Shown: positions 1-8,611 of the stretch, piece by piece
Layout of the letters: every line of letters starts with the position of its first letter
Position numbering within the stretch: position 1 is the stretch's first letter
Assembly: GCF_000013645.1 (NCBI RefSeq)
Contig: NC_007951.1
Location: 3,162,001-3,226,000 of the forward strand
DNA length: 64,000 nucleotides
Origin: Paraburkholderia xenovorans LB400
GTDB taxonomy: Bacteria; Pseudomonadota; Gammaproteobacteria; Burkholderiales; Burkholderiaceae
Direction: 5' to 3'
The notes under the pieces: generated by a model
Databases searched by the model: none
Told to the model about the DNA's origin: nothing
Seen by the model: only the letters and a program-made list of their open reading frames with translations
Made by a program: the position numbers and the translations under genes

Positions 1-269
1 GTCTTGACCATTAGCACGTGTTCTTCGACCGACAGCGTGGCCGACTCGCCGCTCGTACCGACCACCACGAGAGCGTTCGTGCCCTCTGCGACGTGCCAGT
101 CGATCAGTTTGCGAAACGCCGGCAGATCCAGACTGCCGTCTTCGAGCATCGGGGTGATGATGGCAGGAATGCTGCCGCGAATCTGAACGCCGTCGTTGCT
201 GCCCTGGTTGCCGCTGTGGTTGCCGCTTTGGTTGCCGCTTTGGTTGCCGCTTTGGTTGCCGTTAGTCAT
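1..269 (-). CDS. dapA: 4-hydroxy-tetrahydrodipicolinate synthase, N-terminal part (cut by window edge)
   Basis: DapA condenses pyruvate with aspartate semialdehyde, the first committed step of the diaminopimelate/lysine pathway in the cytoplasm. Only about 89 N-terminal residues are visible; the rest lies left of the window. The family opening is clear: [15 protein letters not shown], then the GTSGESATL segment that carries the conserved Thr-Thr/Ser substrate-binding loop. The ATG at 267-269 is followed by an unusual Asn-Gln-Ser-Gly repeat tract before the normal start of the fold. This is the last gene of a minus-strand run that includes a methyltransferase and trpS. The identification rests on family motifs and gene order. 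Confidence 0.9.
   Translation of the reverse strand, partial: MTNGNQSGNQSGNQSGNHSGNQGSNDGVQIRGSIPAIITPMLEDGSLDLPAFRKLIDWHVAEGTNALVVVGTSGESATLSVEEHVLMVK
195..260 (-). repeat. 12-bp in-frame minisatellite at the start of dapA
   Basis: Four copies of the 12-mer gttgccgctKtg (plus strand) run from 207 to 254. A partial copy follows to 260 and a degenerate copy precedes at 195-206. On the coding strand each unit gives Gly-Asn-Gln/His-Ser, so the tract adds about 20 low-complexity residues between the start codon and the conserved DapA fold. The unit is a multiple of three, so copy-number change would alter length and not the reading frame. Confidence 0.9.
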
Positions 270-312
270 GAAACGCCATGAATTTGATCAGGTAAACCGC
301 GATTGTAGCGGA

Positions 313-912
313 TTAGCCAGCCAACTCGTAACAAGGCGGGGCTGCCGCCTGCGCGGGGTCGTCTGAGCGCTCCGCCTCCAGAATTGCGCAGATCCGCTGG
401 ACGTAAGCCGGGCGCGGCTGCGCAAGAAAACCATCTTGAAATGCGACCACCCGGAGCTGGCCGCGCACGCGCTCCAGAAGCTCGCCGGGCGCCAGCAAAA
501 ACGCCGGATTGGAGGGCTTGCCGACGCTTTCGTTTCCTTGCGCGAAGGTCTCATAGAGCAGCACGCCGCCGGGAGCGAGCGCGCGCAGGAGCTGCGCGAA
601 GAGCGGCCGATGCAGATAATTCGTCACCACGACGGCGGCGAATTTCGCCTCGGCGGGCAGCGGCCATCCGGCACCTTCGAGATCGGCTTCGAGCGGCGTG
701 ACGAGCAGCTCTTCACACAAGGTGGCGAGCGCCGCCGCATCCCGGTCGATGGCCGTCACCGGATGCCCCAGCGCCGCAAAGAATCGCGCATGCCGACCCG
801 CCCCGCACGCAACGTCGAGCACTGCGCCGCCCGCCGCGACCAGGTGCGCCCACTCGCACACCCAGGGCGACGGTTCACCCAATCCATGCATGGCGGCAGC
901 GGGCGTGTTCAT
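313..912 (-). CDS. class I SAM-dependent methyltransferase
   Basis: A protein of about 199 residues with a Rossmann-type SAM-binding core: motif I VLDVACGAGRHA near residue 33, an acidic residue closing strand 2 (AIDRD), then the VVVTNYLHRPLF and LAPGGVLLYETFA segments typical of small methyltransferases of the Methyltransf_11/25 type. The substrate cannot be told from sequence. An ATG at 912 is preferred over an in-frame TTG at 924. It lies between trpS and dapA on the same strand, an arrangement common in Burkholderia. No regulatory signal is evident. Confidence 0.8.
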   Translation of the reverse strand: MNTPAAAMHGLGEPSPWVCEWAHLVAAGGAVLDVACGAGRHARFFAALGHPVTAIDRDAAALATLCEELLVTPLEADLEGAGWPLPAEAKFAAVVVTNYLHRPLFAQLLRALAPGGVLLYETFAQGNESVGKPSNPAFLLAPGELLERVRGQLRVVAFQDGFLAQPRPAYVQRICAILEAERSDDPAQAAAPPCYELAG

Positions 913-958
913 CGGAGTGCTCAAACCTTGGCGCGGCTCGTCGGTGGCGTCGGTGGCG

Positions 959-2161
959 TCAGTTGTACGAGAGGCCCATCGCTTCGCGGACGTCGCGCAT
1001 CGTTTCCGAGGCGAATTTGCGAGCCTTGTCGCAGCCGTCGGCGACGATCGCGCGCAACAGCGACGGGTCGTCCATGTACTTCTGCGCGCGCTCGAGCATG
1101 GGTTGCTGTTCGCGCAGAATGCCTTCGATCACCGGCTGCTTGCACTCGAGGCAACCTATGCCGGCCGTCCGGCAGCCTTTCTGCACCCAGTCGTGGGTGG
1201 CTTCGTCCGTGTAGACCTGGTGAAGCTGCCACACCGGGCACTTGTCGGGGTCGCCCGGATCGGTGCGGCGCACGCGGGCCGGATCGGTCGGCATGGTGCG
1301 GACTTTTTTCGTAATGGTCTCCGCGTCTTCGCGCAGGCCGATCGTGTTGCCGTACGACTTCGACATTTTCTGGCCGTCGAGACCCGGCATGCGCGACGCC
1401 TCGGTCAGCATGGCCTGCGGCTCGACCAGAATGATCTTGCGCGAACCTTCGAGATAGCCGAACAGGCGCTCGCGGTCGTTCATCGACAGACTCTGCGATT
1501 CCTGCAACATGGCGCGCGCCTGTTCGAGCGCTTCGTCGTCGCCTTCCTGCTGGTAGGCGTTGCGCAGTTCGTGATAGAGCTTGGAGCGCTTGCCGCCGAG
1601 CTTCTTCGCCGCCTCGTTGGCCTTCTCCTCGAAGCCCGGCTCACGGCCGTACAGGTAGTTGAAACGGCGCGCGATTTCACGCGTCATTTCGACATGCGGC
1701 ACCTGATCTTCACCAACCGGCACGAGCGAGCCGCGATACAGCAGAATGTCCGCCGCCATCAGCACCGGATAGCCGAGAAAGCCGTAAGTGGACAGATCCT
1801 TGTCCTTCAGCTTCTCCTGCTGTTCCTTGTAGGTCGGCACGCGTTCGAGCCAGCCGAGCGGCGTGCTCATACCGAGCAATAGCGCCAGTTCGGCATGCTC
1901 GGGCACCTTGCTCTGGATGAACAGCGTGGCCTGCGCCGGATCGATGCCGGAGGCAAGCCAGTCGGTCAGCACGTCCCAGACGTTCTTCTCGATCACTTCG
2001 GGCGTTTCGTAGTGCGTGGTCAGCGCGTGCCAGTCGACCACGCAGAAGAAACACGGGTATTCGGACTGCAGCCGCACCCAGTTTTTCAGCACGCCGTGAT
2101 AGTGGCCGAGGTGCAACGACCCGGTGGGCCGCATGCCGGAGAAGATACGGTCTGGGAACAT
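959..2161 (-). CDS. trpS: tryptophanyl-tRNA synthetase
   Basis: A class I aminoacyl-tRNA synthetase of 400 residues that charges tRNA-Trp. The HIGH-type motif HLGHYHG is at residues 17-23 and the KMSKS loop is near residue 263. It is longer than the E. coli enzyme (334 residues) because of an inserted segment around residues 170-240. The C-terminal half carries four cysteines spaced C-x21-C-x6-C-x2-C, close to the iron-sulfur cluster motif described for Thermotoga maritima TrpRS. The ATG at 2161 is chosen because family homology begins there (MFPDRIFSGMRPTG). Its start is 5 nt from the stop of the upstream protease gene, so the two are almost certainly co-transcribed. Confidence 0.96.
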   Translation of the reverse strand: MFPDRIFSGMRPTGSLHLGHYHGVLKNWVRLQSEYPCFFCVVDWHALTTHYETPEVIEKNVWDVLTDWLASGIDPAQATLFIQSKVPEHAELALLLGMSTPLGWLERVPTYKEQQEKLKDKDLSTYGFLGYPVLMAADILLYRGSLVPVGEDQVPHVEMTREIARRFNYLYGREPGFEEKANEAAKKLGGKRSKLYHELRNAYQQEGDDEALEQARAMLQESQSLSMNDRERLFGYLEGSRKIILVEPQAMLTEASRMPGLDGQKMSKSYGNTIGLREDAETITKKVRTMPTDPARVRRTDPGDPDKCPVWQLHQVYTDEATHDWVQKGCRTAGIGCLECKQPVIEGILREQQPMLERAQKYMDDPSLLRAIVADGCDKARKFASETMRDVREAMGLSYN

Positions 2162-2166
2162 GGTAT

Positions 2167-2829
2167 TTAGAAAAGCGAAACAAGGGGAGTCAGAATGGCG
2201 GTGATCGCGCTGTACCCGATCGTGACGAGCGGGTTCAACCAGTAACGCGTCAGCGTGCCCGTCATGACCAGTGCCATCACGATGAAAAAACCGTACGGTT
2301 CGAGGCGCGACAGCGTGATGGATTGCCGTGGCGGCAACAGCGCCATCAGCACACGGCCGCCGTCGAGCGGCGGCAGCGGAAACAGGTTGAGCACGCCGAG
2401 CACGAGATTCACGCCCACGCCCGCTCCCGCCATGCGCGTGAAGAACGGCTCGTCCACGTTCAACACCGCCAGCGCGACCCCGAACAGGCCCCAGATCAGC
2501 GCCTGCACGAAGTTGCAGGCCGGCCCCGCCGCCGCGACCCACAGGCTGCCCCAGCGCGGATTGCGCAGGTTGCCGAAGGCGACCGGCACCGGCTTGGCGT
2601 AACCGAACATGAATGCGCCGCTGGTGGCGAAGTACAACAGCAAGGGAATTGCAATCGTGCCGAGCGGATCGATGTGCCGCATCGGATTGACGGAGACGCG
2701 GCCGAGCACGTAGGCGGTATTGTCGCCGAGCCAGCGCGCGACGTAGCCGTGCGCGGCTTCGTGCAACGTGATGGCGAAAATCACGGGCAACGCGTATACC
2801 GCAATGGTCTGTATCAGGGAGGAATCCAT
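2167..2829 (-). CDS. site-2 protease family protein (M50-type membrane metalloprotease)
   Basis: A 220-residue polytopic membrane protein with the M50 zinc motif HEAAHG near residue 23 and the second metal/active-site element NLFPLPPLDGGR near residue 150. These are the two hallmarks of rhomboid-unrelated intramembrane site-2 proteases. Proteins of this short architecture lack a PDZ domain, and the substrate is unknown. It sits between the YciO-family gene and trpS, a conserved betaproteobacterial arrangement. A TACAAT hexamer on the coding strand at 2843-2838 lies 8 nt upstream of the ATG and could be a -10 element giving a near-leaderless transcript. Confidence 0.88.
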   Translation of the reverse strand: MDSSLIQTIAVYALPVIFAITLHEAAHGYVARWLGDNTAYVLGRVSVNPMRHIDPLGTIAIPLLLYFATSGAFMFGYAKPVPVAFGNLRNPRWGSLWVAAAGPACNFVQALIWGLFGVALAVLNVDEPFFTRMAGAGVGVNLVLGVLNLFPLPPLDGGRVLMALLPPRQSITLSRLEPYGFFIVMALVMTGTLTRYWLNPLVTIGYSAITAILTPLVSLF

Positions 2830-2876
2830 AACTCGTTATTGTAACAACGCGATTGCGTGCGTCTGTCCGCTTTCAC

Positions 2877-3512
2877 TCATGCCGTCTCTGCGAGGCCGAA
2901 CGGCGCGAGAGAACCGCGCCCTGCCCGCACCAGCACCGGTTCCGCACCGGTCAGATCGATCACCGTGGAAGGCTCGCATACGCAAGGACCGCCGTCGATC
3001 ACCAGATCCAGCTGCTTTTCCAGGCGCGCGCGAATTTCCTCCGGGTCGTTCAGCGGCTGGGTTTCGCCCGGCATGATCAGCGTGGAGCCGAGCAGCGGCT
3101 GGCCGAGTTCCTCGAGAATCGCCAGCGTGATCGCGTGATCCGGCACGCGCAGGCCGATGGTCTTGCGCGACGGGTGCGAGAGGCGCCGCGGCACCTCCTT
3201 GGTGGCCTGCAACACGAATACGTACGGGCCGGGCGTCACCGATTTGATCAGCCGGTACTGCCGGTTGTCTACCATCGCGAAATTCGAAAGTTCCGACAGA
3301 TCGCGCACCAGCAGCGACAGCAACTGCTTCTCGTCCAGTCCGCGAATGCGCCGCAGACGCTCGACCGCGTCCTTGTCGTCCAGGTGGCAGGCGAGCGCGT
3401 AGCTGGAGTCCGTCGGCAGCGCGACCACGCCGCCATCCTTGATGATCTGCACGGCCTGCTTGACGAGGCGCGGCTGCGGGTTGTCGGGATGAAGCCGGAA
3501 GTATCGGGACAT
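2877..3512 (-). CDS. YciO/YrdC/Sua5-family protein (threonylcarbamoyl-AMP synthase-like)
   Basis: A 211-residue single-domain member of the YrdC superfamily. It shows the nucleotide/RNA-binding opening (KDGGVVALPTDSSYALAC), the KSVTPGPYVFVL segment and the KTIGLRVPDH segment. The family includes TsaC/Sua5, which makes threonylcarbamoyl-AMP for the tRNA t6A modification, but the YciO branch (about 206-210 residues, no C-terminal Sua5 domain) may have a distinct or weaker activity. The ATG at 3512 fits the conserved MSRYFRLHPDNPQ start. It lies between the PHP gene and the M50 protease. Confidence 0.88.
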   Translation of the reverse strand: MSRYFRLHPDNPQPRLVKQAVQIIKDGGVVALPTDSSYALACHLDDKDAVERLRRIRGLDEKQLLSLLVRDLSELSNFAMVDNRQYRLIKSVTPGPYVFVLQATKEVPRRLSHPSRKTIGLRVPDHAITLAILEELGQPLLGSTLIMPGETQPLNDPEEIRARLEKQLDLVIDGGPCVCEPSTVIDLTGAEPVLVRAGRGSLAPFGLAETA

Positions 3513-3654
3513 GGCGACTAACGTTGGCTGACGGATGAACAGCGGATGATCGGCAAACCGACGCTGGTCGAAAGCCGGCCGGAAGCCCGGACGCCAGGCA
3601 TGCGCCGCGCGCAACCGGCTTGCGCGCCGGACGTGCCGCCCCGGCACGGCGCGG

Positions 3655-4485
3655 TCACAGCCAGCGTTCCCAGACAGGCTTCAGATCGGCGGGCAGCGGC
3701 GGCAGCGTGCCGAGATCGACGCGGCCTTCGCCGGCTGCGTGGAAGTCGGACCCGCGCGATGCCTCGAAACCGAAACGGCGCGCGACATCCGCGTATTCGC
3801 GATACTGGTCGGGCGTATGGCTGCCGGTCACCACTTCGATCGCCTTGCCGCCGAGATCGATGAATTCGGCGAAAAACGCGTCGAATTCGACCGGCGAGTA
3901 AGCATACCGACCCGGATGCGCAATGACGGCTTCGCCGCCGGCCGCCTGGATCCAGCCGACCGCATCGGCCAGTTTGGCCCAGCGGTGCGACACGTAACCC
4001 GGTTTGCCGTCGCCGAGATAGCGGGTGAACACGTCCTGCGTGGAACTGGCGTAGCCGCTTTCCACCATGAAACGGGCGAAATGCGTGCGCGAAATCATGT
4101 CCGGATTCGACACGTATCTGAGCGCGCCCTGATAGGCGTCGGGGATGCCGAGCGTGGCCAGCTGCTCGCCAATCGCCTCTGCCCGCGCGGCGCGGCCGTT
4201 GCGCGTGCGCGCGAGCCCATCGATCAGGACCGCGCTGGTCGGATCGATGCCCAATCCGACGATATGCACCGTGCGCGAAGCCCACGTCACCGAGATTTCG
4301 ACGCCGCTCAGATAGGCCATGCCGAGCGCTTCGGCGGTGCTTTTCGCTTCGCGCTGACCGCCGAGTTCATCGTGATCGGTGAGCGCCCACAGCGTCACGC
4401 CACCCGCGTGCGCGCGGCGCGCGACATCGGCCGGCGCGAACTGGCCGTCGGAAACGGTGGAGTGACAGTGGAGGTCGGCGTTCAT
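3655..4485 (-). CDS. PHP-domain phosphoesterase (RNase AM / 3',5'-nucleoside bisphosphate phosphatase-like)
   Basis: A 276-residue PHP-superfamily metal-dependent hydrolase. The N-terminal metal motif is DLHCHSTVSDG; LTDHDE, EISV and VIAHPGRY follow, and the C-terminal metal ligands are in SRGSDFHA. This matches the YciV/RNase AM (TrpH) group, which removes 3'-phosphates from nucleoside bisphosphates and degrades short RNAs from the 5' end. The ATG at 4485 places the HxH motif at residues 5-7; an in-frame GTG at 4509 is an alternative start. It is the upstream member of the YciO-protease-trpS group. Confidence 0.87.
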   Translation of the reverse strand: MNADLHCHSTVSDGQFAPADVARRAHAGGVTLWALTDHDELGGQREAKSTAEALGMAYLSGVEISVTWASRTVHIVGLGIDPTSAVLIDGLARTRNGRAARAEAIGEQLATLGIPDAYQGALRYVSNPDMISRTHFARFMVESGYASSTQDVFTRYLGDGKPGYVSHRWAKLADAVGWIQAAGGEAVIAHPGRYAYSPVEFDAFFAEFIDLGGKAIEVVTGSHTPDQYREYADVARRFGFEASRGSDFHAAGEGRVDLGTLPPLPADLKPVWERWL

Positions 4486-4635
4486 CGTTGTCTTGAAAAG
4501 GATCAGCACTCATTTTACTGCAACGCAGTAAGTGAACGCAGAGCTATCTCGCGCAACCACCGCCCCCGGGAGAAGTCCCTTTGGCGGGCGCCCCGGCCCA
4601 AGGCGCCGGGGAACCCTCGAAACGATCTGAACGGG

Positions 4636-5520
4636 CTACGCGCAGAATCCCTCGATCAACGCGGCCACCTGCTCCGGCTGGTCGTGGTGCACCATGTGCC
4701 CCGCTTCGTCGATGATCTTCTCGCGCCAGTTCGGGAACGCCTGAAAGCGCGCCTTGAATTCGTCGAGCGGGATCTCGCCGGCGATCTGCGCGAGCGTCGG
4801 CGAGTTGGCCGCTTCCACGTGCAGCACCTTCGCGCTCACCTTGCGCCACGTCGCCATCACTTCGTCGAGGCGGTACAGCGCGGGGCCGCGCAGTTTGTGC
4901 GCGGGATCGGCGAGCAGCATGAAGCGCCCTTCGCCGTCCGGCTTGGACCAGTGCTGCGCGAGAAACTGCGCGCGCTGCGGATCGAGACGCGGATTGGTTT
5001 TGACGAGGCGCGCGGCGACGTCGTCGAGCGACGCGTAGCGCTTCAGTTGCGGCGGATCGCGCAATTCGTCGAGCCAGTTGCGCAGGCGTTTGGGCGCCTG
5101 CGCCGGGTGCGACGGCGCGAGGCCGAAACCTTCGAGATCGACCACCCGCCGCACGCGCTCCGGCCGCACGCCCGCATACACGCAGGCGATGTTCGCGCCC
5201 ATGCTGTGGCCGACCAGATTCACTTCGCCGGCCCGCGCATAGTGGTCGAGCAAGGCGTCGAGATCGGCCAGATAGTCCTGGATCCAGTAGTTGCCGCCGC
5301 CGCGCTCAGCCACCGGCCAGTCCGACAGGCCGAAACCGCGCATGTCCGGCGCCAGCACCTGCCAGTCGCCGCCCAGCGCGTCGACGACGAACTGGAACGA
5401 GGCCGCCACGTCCATCCAGCCATGCAGCATGAACAGCATCGGCGCGTCCGGGTTGCCCCAGCGCCGCACATGCAGACGGATGCCGCGCACGGCGACGAAT
5501 TCAGAGCGGGAAGTGTTCAT
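4636..5520 (-). CDS. alpha/beta-fold hydrolase
   Basis: A 294-residue alpha/beta hydrolase with the oxyanion region MLHGWMD, nucleophile elbow GHSMGAN (Ser) and a C-terminal catalytic histidine in GHMVHHDQPEQVA. It has no signal peptide, so it is cytoplasmic. It could be an esterase or an epoxide/haloalkane-type hydrolase, and the substrate cannot be assigned. The ATG at 5520 is preferred; an in-frame TTG lies 15 nt upstream. On the coding strand a TATAAT hexamer at 5558-5553 sits about 33 nt upstream of the ATG and is a plausible -10 element. Confidence 0.85.
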   Translation of the reverse strand: MNTSRSEFVAVRGIRLHVRRWGNPDAPMLFMLHGWMDVAASFQFVVDALGGDWQVLAPDMRGFGLSDWPVAERGGGNYWIQDYLADLDALLDHYARAGEVNLVGHSMGANIACVYAGVRPERVRRVVDLEGFGLAPSHPAQAPKRLRNWLDELRDPPQLKRYASLDDVAARLVKTNPRLDPQRAQFLAQHWSKPDGEGRFMLLADPAHKLRGPALYRLDEVMATWRKVSAKVLHVEAANSPTLAQIAGEIPLDEFKARFQAFPNWREKIIDEAGHMVHHDQPEQVAALIEGFCA

Positions 5521-5603
5521 GAACGGCACGTCCAAAAAAGAATGGTCGTTCGATTATAACGAGATAGCCGGCCAATGCACGGTGCCGGTTGGCGAAGGAA
5601 ACC

Positions 5604-6518
5604 TCAACCGGCGGCGGCGGCCGACGGCGGCGCCTCCGGTGCGTCGAGGCCCGCGAGGGCCGCCAGCTCGGCCAGTTCCGCCTCGTCGAAACCGGCATCG
5701 CGGCGCGCCTCGAAATTGAACGGACCACGTAATTTCGGTGCGTGATACTGGTCGGCGAGGCGCGTGTAAGTCTCGTGAGGGTCGCGGCCGCTGCCGTCGC
5801 ACAGGTGGCGGAACCAGCGGTTGCCGATCAGCACGTGGCCGATTTCATCGCGCAGGATCACGTCGAGAATCGCCGCTGACGCCTGATCGCCCGCCTGCAG
5901 CAGGCGCGCGCGGATCGGCGGAGATGCGTCGAGGCCGCGTGCTTCGAGCGTGCGTGGCACCAGCGCCATGCGCGCCAGCACGTCGCCGCGGGTGCGCTCG
6001 CACATGTCCCACAAACCGTCGTGAGCCGGAAAGTCGCCGTAGACGTGGCCGTACTCCGCAAGGCGCGCGGCCAGCAGCGAGAAGTGATACGCCTCTTCGG
6101 CGGCGACTTTGAGCCAGTCGGTGTAGAACGCGGCGGGCATGCCGGCGAAGCGCCAGACGGCGTCGAGCGCAAGATTGATCGCGTTGAATTCGATATGCGC
6201 GAGCGCGTGCAGCAGAACCGCGCGCCCTTGCGGCGATTGCATGCTGCGCCGCTTCAGATGGCGCGGATCGACCAGTTCCGGCCGCGCCGGACGGCCCGGC
6301 AGCCCGGCCGGTTCGTCGAACTCGAGGTCCGCCGCGCATGCCATGCTGCCTTCGAGCACCGCGGCATAGAGCGCGCGGGCCGCGGCGGCCTTGGCGGCCG
6401 GGTCGGCTTCGCGCAGTGCACCGAGCGCCGCGGAGCGCGCGCAATGGGCGTCCCGCCCGGCATCGGCGACGGATGAAGCAGGTGAAGCGGACAACGCGGA
6501 CGGAGCGGCAGACGTCAT
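5604..6518 (-). CDS. DUF455 family ferritin-like protein
   Basis: A protein of about 304 residues of the DUF455 family, whose members have a ferritin-like four-helix fold. Visible features are HIEFNAINLALDAVWRF, an AAEEAYHFSLLAARL segment and a late RDEIGHVLIGNRWF segment. The repeated Glu and His-containing helices look like di-metal carboxylate ligands. Biological role is unknown. The N-terminus is low-complexity Ala/Ser, so the start is uncertain: an ATG at 6518 is used, and the frame stays open to 6602. Confidence 0.8.
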   Translation of the reverse strand: MTSAAPSALSASPASSVADAGRDAHCARSAALGALREADPAAKAAAARALYAAVLEGSMACAADLEFDEPAGLPGRPARPELVDPRHLKRRSMQSPQGRAVLLHALAHIEFNAINLALDAVWRFAGMPAAFYTDWLKVAAEEAYHFSLLAARLAEYGHVYGDFPAHDGLWDMCERTRGDVLARMALVPRTLEARGLDASPPIRARLLQAGDQASAAILDVILRDEIGHVLIGNRWFRHLCDGSGRDPHETYTRLADQYHAPKLRGPFNFEARRDAGFDEAELAELAALAGLDAPEAPPSAAAAG

Positions 6519-6868
6519 GACGAGCGGATCGACAAAGGAAACAGCAACGCAAGCGCGAAGCGCGACGGCTGAGGAAACGGCGGAGCGAACGGCAACCGGC
6601 AAGTCTCAATACGCTGCCGTCAAGGTAGCCGCCGCAACAAACCCACGCGGACCGCAACCCGAACAGCGCCGCGGCGAGCACCCGTACAGCGCCGGCAAGC
6701 GGTGCGGACAGCGTCTCGAGCACACAACCGTTTACAATACCCGATTCGACGACCATCCAGCGCGCCCGGTGCGCCGGCGCGGCGCAGCCGTCGCGCGGCG
6801 CAAGACCTGCCGGGCGGTCTGCCGCCCTATCCCGCCGCGTGCGCAGCGACCGATCAAGAGGAGACACT
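6519..6868. other. intergenic region between DUF455 and gamma-carbonic-anhydrase genes
   Basis: About 350 bases separate two divergent genes. A TACAAT hexamer at 6733-6738 could be the -10 of a promoter for the downstream plus-strand gene, giving a leader of about 125 nt; the matching -35 is poor. A strong ribosome-binding site (AAGAGGAG, about 6856-6863) precedes the GTG at 6869. The left part may contain an N-terminal extension of the DUF455 gene. No other gene or repeat was recognised. Confidence 0.5.
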
Positions 6869-7393
6869 GTGACCATTTACAAGCTTGGCGATGCCGCCCC
6901 GACCATCCATGAAAGCGTGTTCGTCGCGGATTCAGCGAGCATCATCGGTAACGTGACGCTGGAGGAGAACGCCAGCGTGTGGTTCGGCGCAACGATTCGC
7001 GGCGACAACGAGCTCATTACCATCGGCAAGGGCAGCAACGTGCAGGAAAACGCCGTGCTGCACACCGACCCCGGTTTTCCGCTGACGGTCGAGCCGAACG
7101 TGACGATCGGCCACCAGGTCATGCTGCATGGCTGCACGATCAAGGAAGGCTCGCTGATCGGAATTCAGGCCGTGGTCTTGAATGGCGCCGTGATCGGCCG
7201 CAACTGTCTGGTCGGAGCGGGCGCCATCGTCACCGAGGGCAAAGTGTTTCCCGACAATTCGCTGATTCTCGGCGCGCCCGCCAAAGTGGTGCGCGAACTG
7301 ACCGGGGCGGACATCGCCAATATGCAGCGCGGCGCGGCAACCTACGCCGAGCGCCGCGAATATTACAAGGCGCAGCTCGTGCGCATCGGCTAA
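6869..7393 (+). CDS. gamma-carbonic anhydrase family protein
   Basis: A 174-residue left-handed beta-helix protein with hexapeptide repeats (for example SVWFGATIRGDN, IGKGSNVQENAVLH, GHQVMLHGCTI, NCLVGAGAIVTEG). The three metal-binding histidines of the gamma-CA fold are seen in AVLHTD, GHQV and MLHGC. It resembles the YrdA/PaaY group; carbonic anhydrase activity is not proven for all members. A GTG start at 6869 is chosen because it directly follows a strong Shine-Dalgarno and the protein begins at the conserved TIYKLGD. It is followed 64 nt later by hslO on the same strand, suggesting an operon. Confidence 0.88.
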   Translation: MTIYKLGDAAPTIHESVFVADSASIIGNVTLEENASVWFGATIRGDNELITIGKGSNVQENAVLHTDPGFPLTVEPNVTIGHQVMLHGCTIKEGSLIGIQAVVLNGAVIGRNCLVGAGAIVTEGKVFPDNSLILGAPAKVVRELTGADIANMQRGAATYAERREYYKAQLVRIG

Positions 7394-7457
7394 CCAGCCG
7401 GAGCGCGCGGCGCGCACGGCGCGGCATCACGCTGCGTCATTCGACCGAGGAAAAGTT

Positions 7458-8408
7458 GTGAGCGACCAGTTGCAAAAATTCATGTTCAGCGCGGCGCCGG
7501 TGCGCGGCGAGATCGTTTCGCTGCGCAATACGTGGCAGGAAGTCCTGACGCGTCGCGATTATCCGGCGCCGGTGCGCACGGTGCTGGGCGAAATGATGGC
7601 CGCCTGCGCGCTGCTGTCGGCGAACCTCAAGTTCGACGGCACGCTCATCATGCAGATTTTCGGCGACGGCCCGGTCAAGATGCTGGTGGTGCAGTGCGGC
7701 TCCGATCTGTCGATGCGCGCCACGGCCAAGCTGTCGGGCGAAGCAGCCAGCGTGATCGGCGAATCGGCCAGCATGGTCGACCTGTTGAACGCGAGCGGTC
7801 ACGGCCGTTGCGTGATCACGCTCGACCCGGCCTCCAAGCAGCCCGGTCAACAGCCGTATCAAAGTATCGTGCCGCTCTCGGGCGTGGACGGCCCGCTCAA
7901 CTCGATGGCCGAAGTGCTCGAACATTACATGCACCACTCCGAGCAGCTCGACACGCGCCTGTGGCTCGCGGCGAACACCGAGCGTGCGGTCGGCATGCTG
8001 CTGCAAAAATTGCCGGGCGACGGCGGCATCGTCCCGCATCCGGGCGACCTCGACGCGGACACGTGGGAGCGTGTATGCACGCTGGGCGGCACGATGTCGC
8101 AAGACGAGTTGCTGAAGGAAGAACCGGAAACGATTTTCCGGCGCCTGTTCTGGCAGGAGAACGTCCAGCATTTCGAACCGGCGAAGGCGCGTTTCGAGTG
8201 CACGTGTTCGCGTGAAAAAGTCGGCGGCATGCTGAAGATGCTGGGCCGCGAAGAAGTGGATGGCGTACTCGAAGAGCGCGGTCATGTCGAGATTCATTGC
8301 GAGTTCTGCAACCAGCGCTACGAGTTCGATCCGGTCGATGTGGCGCAACTTTTTGTCGCCGAAGCGCTCTCACAAGGCGTGACGCCCGCGGCTGACCAGC
8401 GGCACTGA
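7458..8408 (+). CDS. hslO: redox-regulated chaperone Hsp33
   Basis: A 316-residue Hsp33, a cytoplasmic holdase activated by oxidation. The zinc-binding redox switch is complete: CTC in FECTCSREKVG and CEFC in HCEFCNQRYEF, i.e. CxC followed about 30 residues later by CxxC. The N-terminal fold shows RGEIVSL and the SGHGRCVIT region. The start is a GTG at 7458 preceded by GAGGAAAAG. It lies downstream of the gamma carbonic anhydrase gene and is probably co-transcribed with it. Confidence 0.95.
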   Translation: MSDQLQKFMFSAAPVRGEIVSLRNTWQEVLTRRDYPAPVRTVLGEMMAACALLSANLKFDGTLIMQIFGDGPVKMLVVQCGSDLSMRATAKLSGEAASVIGESASMVDLLNASGHGRCVITLDPASKQPGQQPYQSIVPLSGVDGPLNSMAEVLEHYMHHSEQLDTRLWLAANTERAVGMLLQKLPGDGGIVPHPGDLDADTWERVCTLGGTMSQDELLKEEPETIFRRLFWQENVQHFEPAKARFECTCSREKVGGMLKMLGREEVDGVLEERGHVEIHCEFCNQRYEFDPVDVAQLFVAEALSQGVTPAADQRH

Positions 8409-8493
8409 ACGGCTGGACTGAACGACTCGCGCGCGGCGTTCATGCGCACGAGTCGGCGGTTGATCACAGCTGTGTCGAGGCAGTAAAGATACC

Positions 8494-8528
8494 GCGCCGC
8501 CCGCTGCCTTTCAGGGCTCGGGCGGCGC
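8494..8528 (+). terminator. GC-rich hairpin downstream of hslO (weak terminator candidate)
   Basis: A perfect 10-bp stem GCGCCGCCCG / CGGGCGGCGC with a 15-nt loop lies about 86 nt after the hslO stop. No T-tract follows on the plus strand, so it is not a canonical intrinsic terminator; it may be an RNA-stabilising or pause structure. Confidence 0.4.
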
Positions 8529-8611
8529 AGTGTCGTTGACCATTGCGTTGAATCATTGGCGGTACGTGCAGGGCATGATTTGCTTAGGCATCCGACCGAT
8601 GGAGATCGAAC

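Noticed and set aside
4591..4611. CCCCGGC / GCCGGGG hairpin after the alpha/beta hydrolase gene
   Set aside because: No T-tract on either strand and GC-rich surroundings make chance folding likely.
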